Origin: Celeribacter naphthalenivorans
GTDB lineage: Bacteria > Pseudomonadota > Alphaproteobacteria > Rhodobacterales > Rhodobacteraceae
Length of the DNA: 64,000 bases
Direction: 5' to 3'
Assembly: GCF_020524585.1 (NCBI RefSeq)
Contig: NZ_JAIVLK010000007.1
Location: 248,001 to 312,000 of the forward strand
A program made the translations under genes and the position numbers. The notes below the pieces were generated by a model that saw only the letters and a list, made by a program, of their open reading frames with translations, was not told the origin of the DNA and did not search any database. Of the stretch, positions 8,333-16,768 are shown one piece after another (positions within the stretch are counted from its first letter, which is position 1; each line of letters begins with the position of its first letter).

Positions 8333-9634
8333 ATGGCTGCATTCTGGATTGTAATCGGCATCGTCGCGCTTTTGTCTGCCGCCATTCCGGTCGGCGCGGT
8401 GCTTGGGATTCTGGCCTTTGGCATCGACGATCTCTTTCTGAGCGGGCGTCTGACCCGAGCCATCGGCAATATCTACTGGGAGAAAAGCATCGATTTTTTG
8501 CTGCTCTCCGCGCCTATGTTCATCATGTTGGGCGAGATCATGCTCCGCGCGGGCATCGCCAAAAAGATGTACAACGCCGTGGCGCAATGGCTGACTTGGC
8601 TGCCGGGCGGGTTGATGCACGCCAATATCGGCACAAGCGCGCTGTTTGCCGCGACCTCCGGCTCGTCGGTGGCCACCACCGCAACCATCGGTGTTGCGGC
8701 CTACCCCGAGATCGAACGGCACAAATATAATGAAAGCCTGTTCATGGGCTCCATTGCCGCCGGGGGCACATTGGGCATCCTCATCCCGCCCTCTGTCGGT
8801 CTGATCCTCTTCGGCATCCTGACCGAAACCTCGATCCCTGAGCTGTATTTGGCGGGCTTCGTGCCGGGGATTTTGCTGGCCGTCATCTTCATGCTCGTCA
8901 TTCTGATCACCTGCCTCATCAAGCGGGACTGGGGTGGCAACAAGGTGGAGACCAGCTGGAAAGGTCGGATGGCCTGCCTGCCGGATCTTGCGGCGCCGAT
9001 CCTGTTGTTCGTGGCTGTCGTCGGCTCGATCTACGCCGGCATCGCGACCCCCACGGAAGCGGCGGCCATCGGCGTCTGCATGGCGATGATCCTCGCCGCC
9101 TTCAACAAGACCCTGTCGTGGAAAATGATCTGTGACGCGGCGCTTGGGACGATGAAGACCACGGCGATGATCATGTTCATCGTGCTTGCCGCCATGTTCC
9201 TCAACTTCATGCTCGCCTTCCTGGGCGTGACAAAAGCGGTTCTGGATTACATCGCGGAGCTTGGCCTGACGCCGATCGAGACGATGTTGATCATTGTGGT
9301 CTTCTACCTGATCCTCGGCATGTTCATGGAAACCCTGTCCATGATGCTGACGACTGTGCCTTTGGTGTTTCCCATCGTGGTGCAACTGGGGGCGACGGAG
9401 TTCACTGGCGTTTGGTTCGGCATCGTGCTGACCTTGTTGATGGAGGCAGGGCTGATCACGCCGCCCATCGGGATGAACCTCTATGTGGCGCATGGCATCC
9501 GAAAACCCGGCGGGCGGTTTGCCGATGTGGCCATCGGCGCCATCCCCTTCCTGATCCCGATGTTGATCATGGTCTTCCTGCTGATCGCCTTCCCGCAGAT
9601 CGCGACATGGTTGCCGGATCTGTTCTATCGGTAA
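8333..9634 (+). CDS. dctM: TRAP transporter large permease (DctM family)
   Basis: 433-aa integral membrane protein with about 12 hydrophobic segments, the transport subunit of the TRAP system. Family features include the GTLGILIPPSVGLILFG segment, the conserved TPTEAAAIGV motif and a C-terminal GLITPPIGMNLYV repeat of the same inverted structural motif. AGGAACATAACC upstream gives a ribosome site. Followed by a strong terminator. Confidence 0.96.
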   Translation: MAAFWIVIGIVALLSAAIPVGAVLGILAFGIDDLFLSGRLTRAIGNIYWEKSIDFLLLSAPMFIMLGEIMLRAGIAKKMYNAVAQWLTWLPGGLMHANIGTSALFAATSGSSVATTATIGVAAYPEIERHKYNESLFMGSIAAGGTLGILIPPSVGLILFGILTETSIPELYLAGFVPGILLAVIFMLVILITCLIKRDWGGNKVETSWKGRMACLPDLAAPILLFVAVVGSIYAGIATPTEAAAIGVCMAMILAAFNKTLSWKMICDAALGTMKTTAMIMFIVLAAMFLNFMLAFLGVTKAVLDYIAELGLTPIETMLIIVVFYLILGMFMETLSMMLTTVPLVFPIVVQLGATEFTGVWFGIVLTLLMEAGLITPPIGMNLYVAHGIRKPGGRFADVAIGAIPFLIPMLIMVFLLIAFPQIATWLPDLFYR

Positions 9635-9661
9635 GATTAGAGACACTTTGAAACTCAAAAA

Positions 9662-9693
9662 GGGCCGGAGCGCATCATCGCTCCGGCCCTTTT
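9662..9693 (+). terminator. Rho-independent terminator after dctM
   Basis: An 11-bp GC-rich stem, GGGCCGGAGCG with CGCTCCGGCCC, loop CATCAT, followed by TTTT. The left flank is A-rich, so it can also act on the opposite strand. Confidence 0.9.
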
Positions 9694-9710
9694 AAGTCTC
9701 ATACGTTCAT

Positions 9711-9744
9711 AAAAAAACTCACCCTCGCCAGAGGATGAGCTTTT
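9711..9744 (-). terminator. Terminator after the first MmgE/PrpD gene
   Basis: On the reverse strand CTCATCCTC pairs with GAGGGTGAG over a TGGC loop and is followed by seven T. It lies just downstream of the - strand gene ending at 9766. Confidence 0.85.
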
Positions 9745-9765
9745 CGCTTTTTATATTGGCGGCGC

Positions 9766-11163
9766 TCAGGTGAGCAAACGCGTGATCTCCGTGCCGTCGT
9801 CCAAGCTCTCCAGCGCCTGAGACAGGGCGATCACCCGCTCAATCGCCTCAGCCGCAACAGGTTTCGCGGCGAATTGCGCACAATCGCGGAACTTCTCGAT
9901 CAGCTCCGGCCAGCCCATCGGGTTGGCGCGCGTGCCCGGCGTTTGACCGGCGCTCGTGCCGACGACGGTTTTGCCGGATTTCAGATCGATCTCGATCTTT
10001 GCCTCCGGCATCTCGCCGGTCCAGTCAAAGGCGCTGTCATCGACGGGCAGAACGCGCTGCGCCATGTCGAGCGTCTTGGGATCGCGCAGCCCTTCTTCGG
10101 TGAAATGCTCCACCTTGACCGCACCATGGGCCGCCGCCACAGCCAAACAGAACGGCATGCTGAAGCGCGCGTCCATCGCCATCTGCGGCGCGCGACGTTC
10201 GTCCAGCGGCTTTGACATACGTTGTTGAAAATCACCCACAAAGGCACGCAGCTCGACAATATCTTCGGCCGCGATGTTGTGCTCGCGCAGGAGCTCCAGC
10301 GTGGCGTAAATATAGGTGTTGGCGATGCCGCAAACCGGATAGGGTTTGTACTGCATCTCGCCGCCTTTGAACTCTTTGCCAAGCCCGGCCAGCGCGCGCT
10401 CGCGGCTATAATCGCCGTTGAAATAGACGTTCATGATGCCCGCCTGCCCCTCGAAGACACGCTGCAACCCGGTCACGCCCTTTTGCGCCAGCGTCGCGGA
10501 AAGCACGGCATTTTTCGCCAGAAAGCCCGCGTAGAACTCGCCCAGATCGCTGCCTGTGCCAAAGCGAATTTCCAAAGTGCCACACGAGCTAAGCGCCGCG
10601 ATCCCCAAGGCATTGGCCGTCTGCTTGGCGTCCAAGCCCAAGACGTAGGACACGCCCGCCGTCGCCGAGAAAATGCCCAGCACCGTCGTCGTCAGCCAAT
10701 CGAGACGCTGCGCATTGAGCGACCGGCGCAAGCGCAGGAAAATGTCCTGTCCAATCGCGACAGCCGTGATGATGCGCTTGCCGCTGACACCGCCTTTGTG
10801 TTCGGCTGCGGCGAAGACGGCCGGGATCAGGGAGCTGCTGGCATGGTTGCCGTCCGGCGCCACATCGTCGAAATCGAGGCAATGCGCCATCGAGCCATTC
10901 GCGAACGCGGCCATCAGCGGCGGAAGCCGATCCCCGTAGCCCAGAACGCTACAAGTCGGCTCACCGCCGTTTTCGCGCGCCATCTCCATCACGCCGGAGA
11001 TCGCGGGCACCGTGCCGCCTGCGGCCAGAATACAGCCCAAGAGATCAAAGATGCTCTTCTTGGCCCGATCCACCGCGTCGGGCGTCAGATCGTCATAGGT
11101 ACAGGCCGCGATATAGGCTGCAAATTCATGTGAAAGGTCAGGCGAAAGATCGGGGGATGTCAT
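9766..11163 (-). CDS. MmgE/PrpD family protein (copy 1)
   Basis: 465 aa, usual length for MmgE/PrpD enzymes (2-methylcitrate dehydratase, cis-aconitate decarboxylase, iminodisuccinate epimerase and many uncharacterised relatives). The helical N-terminal domain contains AHCLDFDDVAPDGNHASS, the family's D-[FY]-D-D...H active-site segment, then IIPAV and an AIGQD helix. The C-terminal alpha/beta part ends with TRANPMGWPELIEKF, the usual family tail. Monocistronic, bounded by terminators on both sides. Unlike most units in the cluster, I see no copy of the 15-bp operator upstream, only a GGCGCGCC palindrome within a CATCT...AGATG repeat. The reaction is unknown; an epimerase, dehydratase or decarboxylase acting on a di- or tricarboxylate is the family expectation. 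Confidence 0.93.
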   Translation of the reverse strand: MTSPDLSPDLSHEFAAYIAACTYDDLTPDAVDRAKKSIFDLLGCILAAGGTVPAISGVMEMARENGGEPTCSVLGYGDRLPPLMAAFANGSMAHCLDFDDVAPDGNHASSSLIPAVFAAAEHKGGVSGKRIITAVAIGQDIFLRLRRSLNAQRLDWLTTTVLGIFSATAGVSYVLGLDAKQTANALGIAALSSCGTLEIRFGTGSDLGEFYAGFLAKNAVLSATLAQKGVTGLQRVFEGQAGIMNVYFNGDYSRERALAGLGKEFKGGEMQYKPYPVCGIANTYIYATLELLREHNIAAEDIVELRAFVGDFQQRMSKPLDERRAPQMAMDARFSMPFCLAVAAAHGAVKVEHFTEEGLRDPKTLDMAQRVLPVDDSAFDWTGEMPEAKIEIDLKSGKTVVGTSAGQTPGTRANPMGWPELIEKFRDCAQFAAKPVAAEAIERVIALSQALESLDDGTEITRLLT

Positions 11164-11228
11164 GTCTCAAGTCCAGTTTCTCTGTGCAGCGTTCATCTTA
11201 TATGGCGCGCCAGATGAGAGTTAGGGTC

Positions 11229-11257
11229 AAAAAAACGGGGGCCGTGAGGGGCCCCCG
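11229..11257 (-). terminator. Terminator of the ABC importer operon
   Basis: Reverse strand: CGGGGGCC and GGCCCCCG form an 8-bp stem with loop CCTCAC followed by seven T, 19 bp beyond the permease stop. Confidence 0.88.
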
Positions 11258-11275
11258 CTCGAAATTTTTCACAAA

Positions 11276-12514
11276 TCAGCTTTTGCGTCCGCTACGCCCG
11301 CCGACCGTGTAGATCGCTGCGGCGGCCACCACCACGACGCCTTCGATCAGGCCCTGATAGTTGGCGCCAAGGTTCAGGATGTTGAAGCCATTGGTCAAAG
11401 AGTAGAGCAACAGCGCCCCGCCCAAGGTCTTGATCACGCTGCCTGCGCCACCGAAGAGCGACGTGCCCCCGAGGATGGCTGCGGCAATCACGGTCAACTC
11501 ATAGCCCTGAAGGCCGGTCGGGTTCATCGAGCGCAGGCGCGAGGCAAAGAGGATGCCTGCAAACCCGGCGGTGGCGCTACAAAAGACAAAAGCGGCCAGT
11601 TTGTAGAAGGTCACATTGATGCCCGACAAACGTGCGGCTTCGGGGTTGCCACCCACCGCATAGATCCGGCGACCGACCGTGGTGAAGCGCAGCACGAACC
11701 AGACGAGCAGGGTAAACGCCGCGAGATAGATCACCGGCATTTTCAGCGGCACTTCGAAGCCTGCCGACCATGTGAAGGCCAAAAGAGCCGCCCCGCCCAG
11801 CATCATGCCGAGATTGACAGGCTCAAGACGTTTCGCACGGGTATAATGCACCGCACTGCAGATCAGCAAAGCCACAGCGATCACCGCAAGCACAATGCCA
11901 GCATCCACGCGCTGCGATTCAAACGCGCGCAGGGCAGCGCTCATCTCGGGCGACTGAATGGTCAGGGAGGCGCCATCGGTGTAGATCAACACGAGACCGC
12001 GAATGGCCGTCAACGTGCCGAGCGTCACGATAAACGCATTGATGCCCACGAATTGCACGATACTGCCATTGATCAGCCCGGCGACGATGGCGGCCCCCAT
12101 GGCCAGACAGCCGGCAGGAATGAGGCCCATCGAATTGGCCGACCCGACAAAGACGGCGGCCGAAAAGGCCGCAACGGAGGCGACGGACAGGTCGAAGTTT
12201 CCGGTGATCAAAACCACCGTCATGGCGATGGCCATAAAGGAGGTCAAAGAGGCCTGATACATCACGTTCGTGACGTTCAGGACGCTGAGGTAATTCGACC
12301 GCCCCATATAGGCGGTGGCGAAAGACAGCACGATCACCAGCAATAGAAGCGCATAGAACACGCCCATTTCACGCAGCCCAAAGGCCGCACGCCAGTCCGG
12401 CTTTCTTTCAAGTTTCTCGGCACTTACGCCCTGCCCAGATGCGTCAGACGTGCCGATCGACGGATCGGCGGCTGTGTTCGAAGTCGATGCCATCTTAATA
12501 TCTCGCTCGTTCAT
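11276..12514 (-). CDS. ABC sugar-type importer, permease (RbsC family)
   Basis: 412-aa inner membrane permease of the ribose/xylose/arabinose branch. A polar N-terminal tail of about 45 residues is followed by 8-10 hydrophobic segments. Characteristic segments are NFDLSVASVAAFSA (family: G.iDLSvGs), NAFIVTLGTLTAIRG and the C-terminal AAAILGGTSLFGGAGSV. ATG at 12514 has AAAGGACC upstream; an ATG seven codons downstream is possible. It lies 18 bp after the ATPase gene in one operon. The ligand is probably a monosaccharide or polyol. Confidence 0.95.
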   Translation of the reverse strand: MNERDIKMASTSNTAADPSIGTSDASGQGVSAEKLERKPDWRAAFGLREMGVFYALLLLVIVLSFATAYMGRSNYLSVLNVTNVMYQASLTSFMAIAMTVVLITGNFDLSVASVAAFSAAVFVGSANSMGLIPAGCLAMGAAIVAGLINGSIVQFVGINAFIVTLGTLTAIRGLVLIYTDGASLTIQSPEMSAALRAFESQRVDAGIVLAVIAVALLICSAVHYTRAKRLEPVNLGMMLGGAALLAFTWSAGFEVPLKMPVIYLAAFTLLVWFVLRFTTVGRRIYAVGGNPEAARLSGINVTFYKLAAFVFCSATAGFAGILFASRLRSMNPTGLQGYELTVIAAAILGGTSLFGGAGSVIKTLGGALLLYSLTNGFNILNLGANYQGLIEGVVVVAAAAIYTVGGRSGRKS

Positions 12515-12532
12515 GTTAATGGTCCTTTTCGG

Positions 12533-14062
12533 TCAGGCGGTCTCAGACATTTCGGTCTGTCCACCGGCCAAAAGAATGAGTTCATGTTCGGATGTGTCCG
12601 CGACGGGTTTTTCCGCGATGCACCGAGCATCTCGCATCACGAGAATCCGGTCGCTCACGGCGAGCAATTCCTCGAATTCGGAGGACACGATGATGACGCC
12701 CTTGCCGGTCGAGGCCAGTTTGCGCACGAGGATCAGGATGTCGGTCTTTGCCCCGATATCGATCCCCGCCGTCGGTTCATCCAGCAACAACACGTCGATG
12801 TGGCTGTAGAGCCATTTCGCGATGGTCACCTTTTGCGCGTTGCCGCCAGACAGCTCAGACACCAAAGCATCCGGTCCCGGCGCCTTGATCCCCAACCGCT
12901 GGATGGCATCGGCGCCACGTTCCCGCTCGCGTCGCATGACCGGCATGAACCCTCCGCGCGACACGCCTTCGAGTGCCGGAAGCGTCGTGTTGCGCCAAAT
13001 CTCGAAGTCGGGCACGAGGCCTTGTTGCATCCGATCCTCAGGCACCAGACCGACACCCGCCTTCACGGCGGCCATCGTGCTGCGTTTGAGAGGCTTGCCG
13101 TTCAGCAAAACCTCGCCCCGCGCATGTTGGTCGGCGCCAAAAATCGCATGCAGCAATTCGCTGCGCCCGGAGCCGAGAAGCCCCGCGATCCCGATCACTT
13201 CGCCTGCCCGCAGGTTCAGGGAAATCGGCGCGAGCTTGCCCGGAGAGGACAGCTCTTTCAGCTCCAAAATCACGGGAGCATCGTCGAAATCTGCGAGTTG
13301 GCGATCGCTGGCCGCATTCTCCATTGCGGCGATCTGACGCCCGACAATGGCCTCGGCGATCTTCGTTTCATCGAGGTCTTTGGTCTCCGCCCGCATCACC
13401 GCGCGCCCGTCGCGCAGCACGGTGACCTCGTCGGTGAGAGCGATGATTTCATCGAGAAAATGAGAGACGAAAAGAATCGCCTTGTTCTCATTTTTCGAAA
13501 GCAGCCGGATCGTGCGATAGACCAATTCACGCTCTTCAAGCGCCAGAGAGGCTGTGGGCTCATCCATGACGATCATGTCTGCGCCAGAGCCAAGTGCCTG
13601 AAAAATCGCAACCATTTGACGCGCGCCGATGGACAGATCGCCCACAAGCTTGTCGGGATCGAGCCAGTAGCCCACTCGGGTGCAGAGCGCATCGAATTGC
13701 GCACGCATCGCTTTGGTCGTGCGCCAGGTCTGTTGCGAACTGAGGAAGATATTTTCCAAGACAGACAGGCTCGGCACCAACGGAATATGTTGGTGGATGG
13801 TCGCGACGCCCATGTCATTGGCTTCTTTCGGGCTCGACCATGAAGCGGGTGCGCCTTTCCACTGGATCGTCCCGGCCGTGGCAGGAAATGCACCGGAGAG
13901 AATTTTGATCAATGTGGATTTGCCCGCCCCGTTGGCGCCGAGCAGGCCATGCACGCGGCCCCGATAAATTTCGAGATCAACGCTTTTGAGCGCAATGACG
14001 CTCCGGCCAAAGGTTTTTGCGATCCCGTCGAGCTTCATCAATGGCTGTTCTGCGGTCATCAT
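12533..14062 (-). CDS. ABC sugar-type importer, tandem ATPase (RbsA family)
   Basis: 509 aa with two ABC domains. Domain 1 has Walker A GANGAGKST, signature LSIGARQMV and Walker B MIVMDEPTA. Domain 2 has the degenerate Walker A GLLGSGRSE, signature LSGGNAQKV and Walker B VLLLDEPTAGID, exactly the asymmetric pattern of RbsA/XylG/MglA. The start is one of two consecutive ATG codons (14062 or 14059) that overlap the stop of a 37-codon upstream ORF with its own strong ribosome site, suggesting translational coupling. Confidence 0.96.
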   Translation of the reverse strand: MMTAEQPLMKLDGIAKTFGRSVIALKSVDLEIYRGRVHGLLGANGAGKSTLIKILSGAFPATAGTIQWKGAPASWSSPKEANDMGVATIHQHIPLVPSLSVLENIFLSSQQTWRTTKAMRAQFDALCTRVGYWLDPDKLVGDLSIGARQMVAIFQALGSGADMIVMDEPTASLALEERELVYRTIRLLSKNENKAILFVSHFLDEIIALTDEVTVLRDGRAVMRAETKDLDETKIAEAIVGRQIAAMENAASDRQLADFDDAPVILELKELSSPGKLAPISLNLRAGEVIGIAGLLGSGRSELLHAIFGADQHARGEVLLNGKPLKRSTMAAVKAGVGLVPEDRMQQGLVPDFEIWRNTTLPALEGVSRGGFMPVMRRERERGADAIQRLGIKAPGPDALVSELSGGNAQKVTIAKWLYSHIDVLLLDEPTAGIDIGAKTDILILVRKLASTGKGVIIVSSEFEELLAVSDRILVMRDARCIAEKPVADTSEHELILLAGGQTEMSETA

Positions 14063-14172
14063 GAGATCCTCCGCAGGCCGAAATGGCGTTGTCGCAGCTC
14101 AGGTGACAGGCGGACGACTCGTTCAGAAGCCGAGCCACAGCCGATCCTGCCGAAGAATTTGCCTTCGGTCAT
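14059..14172 (-). CDS. Small ORF (37 aa) translationally coupled to the ABC ATPase gene
   Basis: Not recognised. ATG at 14170-14172 follows an excellent GGGAGGAAATT ribosome site, and the frame ends in TGA that overlaps the ATG of the ATPase (ATGA). The product begins MTEGKFFGRIGCG and has seven Arg, one Cys and no membrane segment. It could be a leader peptide that couples translation to rbsA-like expression, or a degenerate N-terminus. The ribosome site and stop/start overlap are the evidence; there is no family support. Confidence 0.5.
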   Translation of the reverse strand: MTEGKFFGRIGCGSASERVVRLSPELRQRHFGLRRIS

Positions 14173-14276
14173 AATTTCCTCCCATGTCGTGGCGAATCCC
14201 GCAACCGAATGGTGCTGATTTCAGACATCAGCGGCCAACGGCCCCTCCGGAACTGCCTCTCCCTATTTTTGATTTA

Positions 14277-14291
14277 TCCCGAAATATGAGA
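14277..14291. promoter_or_regulatory. Operator TCYCA-N5-TGRGA, ABC importer
   Basis: Reads TCCCGAAATATGAGA: left half 4/5, right half exact. About 112 bp upstream of the small leader ORF of the ATPase-permease operon. Confidence 0.6.
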
Positions 14292-14417
14292 TTATGTCAA
14301 CACAAAGACAATCTCCCTGCCTTTTGTCAATAACGATCAAAGCGCGCCTGATGCCGTGATTGGCCGGAGACGGCGCGCCCGTTTGCTGAACCGTCTCGCG
14401 GAGCTTTGGCCCTGCTG

Positions 14418-14432
14418 TTTCCGAAAATGAGA
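14418..14432. promoter_or_regulatory. Weak candidate operator, ABC importer
   Basis: Reads TTTCCGAAAATGAGA: right half exact, left half TTTCC differs from TCYCA at two positions. May be a secondary site. Confidence 0.3.
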
Positions 14433-14458
14433 CCGGCACGGCACCCCAAAGAAAAACA

Positions 14459-14473
14459 TCTTTTTTATTGAGA
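14459..14473. promoter_or_regulatory. Weak candidate operator, binding-protein side
   Basis: Reads TCTTTTTTATTGAGA: right half exact, left half 3/5. It would be the partner site for the + strand binding-protein operon, although it is about 390 bp from the start codon. Confidence 0.3.
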
Positions 14474-14861
14474 AAAAGGGATAAAACCCAAACCAGAAGG
14501 CGAATAAGGGCTACAAACATGAGCGCAAATATTGCGCAGCCCCCCCAAAATGACCGGCGATCAAGATGCAGGCGCGCTGTCGGAGAACAGCGAACCAAGA
14601 CCTTCCGGCGATATGCTAGCCGTTGCGACCGCCGTCGGGCAATTCAAAAATTTATTGACACTATCCCGCATTGTAGGATTATCGTTACACCAGCGGAGGC
14701 ATCTGCCCTGCGCGTCACCCGTTTGCGGGTGTCATCTTCGTCAGGCGGCCCAGGGAGAGGCAAGCCGCCACCACGCGAAGTCCAAGGAGGATCCCCGGCA
14801 AGGCGGTAGCCGGCATGAAGCCGTCATAGCTCGAGACACCGAGCACTTAGGGAGGAAAGAC

Positions 14862-15830
14862 ATGAAAACCGTCAAAACCGTCAAGCATACGCTTGCGCTG
14901 TCGACCGCGCTTGCCTCAGTCGCAGGACTGGCGCACGCTGAGGACGTCACAATCGCGCTGATTGTGACCAACTTCCAGAACGTCGCCGAGGTCAGCATGG
15001 CCGAAGGCTTCAAGACCAAAGGCGAGGAACTCGGCGCCACGGTTCTCACGATGGATGCGAAAGGCAGCATCGAACGTCAGGCAAATGCCATTCAAGATGT
15101 GCTGTCGCAGGGTGTCGATGGTCTCGCCATTGAACCGCTCGACAGTGCCGTGGCACAAACCTGGGTGGATCAGGGTGTCGATATGGGCATTCCGATTGCC
15201 GCCATGGCCGTCCAGGTTGGTGATCCGAGCAATCCCTGGAACGAAGTCTATCCCGGCCTCTCGGCGCAAGTCGGGCGTGATGACTATGTGACCGCGATCG
15301 ATCTCGCGACCTATTCTGCGGGCATTGTCGACACGAGCAAAACGGTCAAAATCGGCCTCATCGAAGGTATGCCGGGCTACTCCACGGTGATCAACCTGAC
15401 CAATGGTTTCAAAAAAGGTCTGGAAGACGCAGGTGTCGACTATGAGATCGTGATGTCGCAGCCGACGGACTGGACCCAGACCAAAGGTCAGGAAGTCTGT
15501 CAAAACGCGCTGATCGCCAACCCTGACATCGACCTCTTTTTCACCCATGCTCAGACTATGGCAGTCGGCTGTGCTGACGCCGCTGAAGACTCCGGTTCGG
15601 ACGTCAAAATCGTCAGCGCCGCGGGCGCCCTCGCGGCAGGTCAAGACTATGTGCGCGATGGCCGCATTTCAGCCGCCGCTTGTGAACCGTGGCGCGAAAT
15701 TGGCGCCGCCACCGCCGAAGCACTTTATGAAGCTGCCACCAACCCCGACGCCGAGACCGGCAAGCTTGTGACCATGAGGCTTCCGATCTACACGGCCGAG
15801 AACGTCGATAGCTGCGTTCCGCAGTGGTAA
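14862..15830 (+). CDS. ABC sugar-type importer, periplasmic binding protein
   Basis: 322 aa. ATG at 14862 after AGGGAGGAAAGAC starts a Sec signal peptide (Lys-rich start, LALSTALASVAGLAHA, cleavage before EDVTIAL). The mature chain is a Peripla_BP_4 (ribose-binding type) fold, with VTNFQNVAEVSMAEGF at the first strand and the family DVLSQGVDGLAIEPLDS segment. It is transcribed divergently from its permease and ATPase, separated by an unusually long control region, and is followed by a strong hairpin and an SDR plus SMP-30 lactonase. These neighbours point to a sugar or polyol ligand that is oxidised to a lactone and hydrolysed. Confidence 0.94.
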   Translation: MKTVKTVKHTLALSTALASVAGLAHAEDVTIALIVTNFQNVAEVSMAEGFKTKGEELGATVLTMDAKGSIERQANAIQDVLSQGVDGLAIEPLDSAVAQTWVDQGVDMGIPIAAMAVQVGDPSNPWNEVYPGLSAQVGRDDYVTAIDLATYSAGIVDTSKTVKIGLIEGMPGYSTVINLTNGFKKGLEDAGVDYEIVMSQPTDWTQTKGQEVCQNALIANPDIDLFFTHAQTMAVGCADAAEDSGSDVKIVSAAGALAAGQDYVRDGRISAAACEPWREIGAATAEALYEAATNPDAETGKLVTMRLPIYTAENVDSCVPQW

Positions 15831-15843
15831 GCGACCTTTGAAC

Positions 15844-15867
15844 TGCTGCGGCCGCGGGGCCGCAGCA
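15844..15867 (+). other. GC-rich hairpin after the ABC binding-protein gene
   Basis: TGCTGCGGCC pairs with GGCCGCAGCA across a GCGG loop, 13 bp after the stop, followed by CCTTTCTTT rather than a clean T-run. Probably an mRNA-stabilising element or partial attenuator before the SDR gene. Confidence 0.65.
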
Positions 15868-15977
15868 CCTTTCTTTATCGCCGACCCGTCGCGATGAGCG
15901 GCACCGCCCTCGTTTCGGACCGGGGCGTCGGCTTCCTTTGAAAAACACATCTCACGATCAAGAAAGACAGTATTCTC

Positions 15978-16721
15978 ATGGCACTTCTTTCCGGCAAAAA
16001 AGCCCTTATCACCGGTGCGCTCGGCTCTCTTGGCCAGGGCATGGTCAAACGTTTCGTCGAAGAGGGCGCCACCGTTGTCGCGCTCGATCTTCCCAATGCA
16101 GAAAACGCCGAGGCCAAACTCGCCGAGCTCGGCAATGGCATCCGTTATTTTGGCTGCGACCTCAACGATCTGGAGGGCACCGAAAAAGCCGTCTCCGCAC
16201 TGGCAGACGAGGTCGGCGGTTTCGACATTTTGATCAACAACGCGGCGCATATCACCAATCAGCCCCACGAGGGCTATAGCGTTGAAGAATACGAGAAAGA
16301 GGTGCGCGTGAATTCCTCTGCGCCCTTCGTGCTCACCCGCGCGTGCAGCAAGCATATGAAAGAGAAGAAGGCCGGCAAGATCATCTGCATGACCTCCTTG
16401 ACGCTCAATGGGCGCTGGAGCGGATATGTCCCCTATGCGGCGTCGAAAGGTGCTATGTTCGGCCTGATGAAAACCTTTGCCCGCGAGCTTGGGGAATACG
16501 GCATCAACGTGAATGCCATTTCCCCCGGCGCGGTGATTTCCGACGCCGAATGGAGGTTCTTCGGCGACAAGCGTGAAGAGTATCACCAGTGGATTCTGGA
16601 AAATCAGTGCCTGAAGACCCGCATCATGCCGGAAGACATTGCCAATCTGGCCGTCTTCCTGGCTTCGCCGATGTCCGATCTGATTTCGGGCCAAAATATC
16701 GCTTGTGACGGTGGGTGGTAA
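15978..16721 (+). CDS. Short-chain dehydrogenase/reductase
   Basis: 247-aa classical SDR. NAD(P) motif TGALGSLGQG (Ala-Leu variation of TGxxxGxG), NNAA in place of NNAG, and catalytic Ser...Tyr-x3-Lys in TSLTLNGRWSGYVPYAASK. DLP at the end of strand 2 favours NAD. The C-terminus DGGW is typical. Its place between a sugar-binding protein and a gluconolactonase-like gene suggests a sugar or polyol dehydrogenase making a lactone, which is inferred from context. Confidence 0.93.
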   Translation: MALLSGKKALITGALGSLGQGMVKRFVEEGATVVALDLPNAENAEAKLAELGNGIRYFGCDLNDLEGTEKAVSALADEVGGFDILINNAAHITNQPHEGYSVEEYEKEVRVNSSAPFVLTRACSKHMKEKKAGKIICMTSLTLNGRWSGYVPYAASKGAMFGLMKTFARELGEYGINVNAISPGAVISDAEWRFFGDKREEYHQWILENQCLKTRIMPEDIANLAVFLASPMSDLISGQNIACDGGW

Positions 16722-16768
16722 ACCCGCCGCACGCACACTGAAAAACATGTGATCTCAGGGAGGAAAAC

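Larger units (their letters stand above)
14173..14861. other. Divergent control region of the ABC importer
   Basis: About 690 bp between the ATPase leader ORF and the binding-protein gene. It holds one good 15-bp operator (14277-14291) and two weaker ones (14418-14432, 14459-14473), all in AT-rich surroundings, plus a 300-bp stretch before the binding-protein gene in which I see no gene. A 111-codon open frame on the - strand spanning the operators is judged spurious. Confidence 0.55.

Noticed and set aside
11164-11228. Operator upstream of MmgE copy 1
   Set aside because: Only TTCATCTTATATGGC-like similarity; neither half matches TCYCA/TGRGA with correct spacing.
14263-14598. 111-codon - strand frame with a hydrophobic stretch in the ABC control region
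   Set aside because: It spans the operators, lacks a ribosome site and resembles no family. The hydrophobic part comes from T-rich regulatory DNA.
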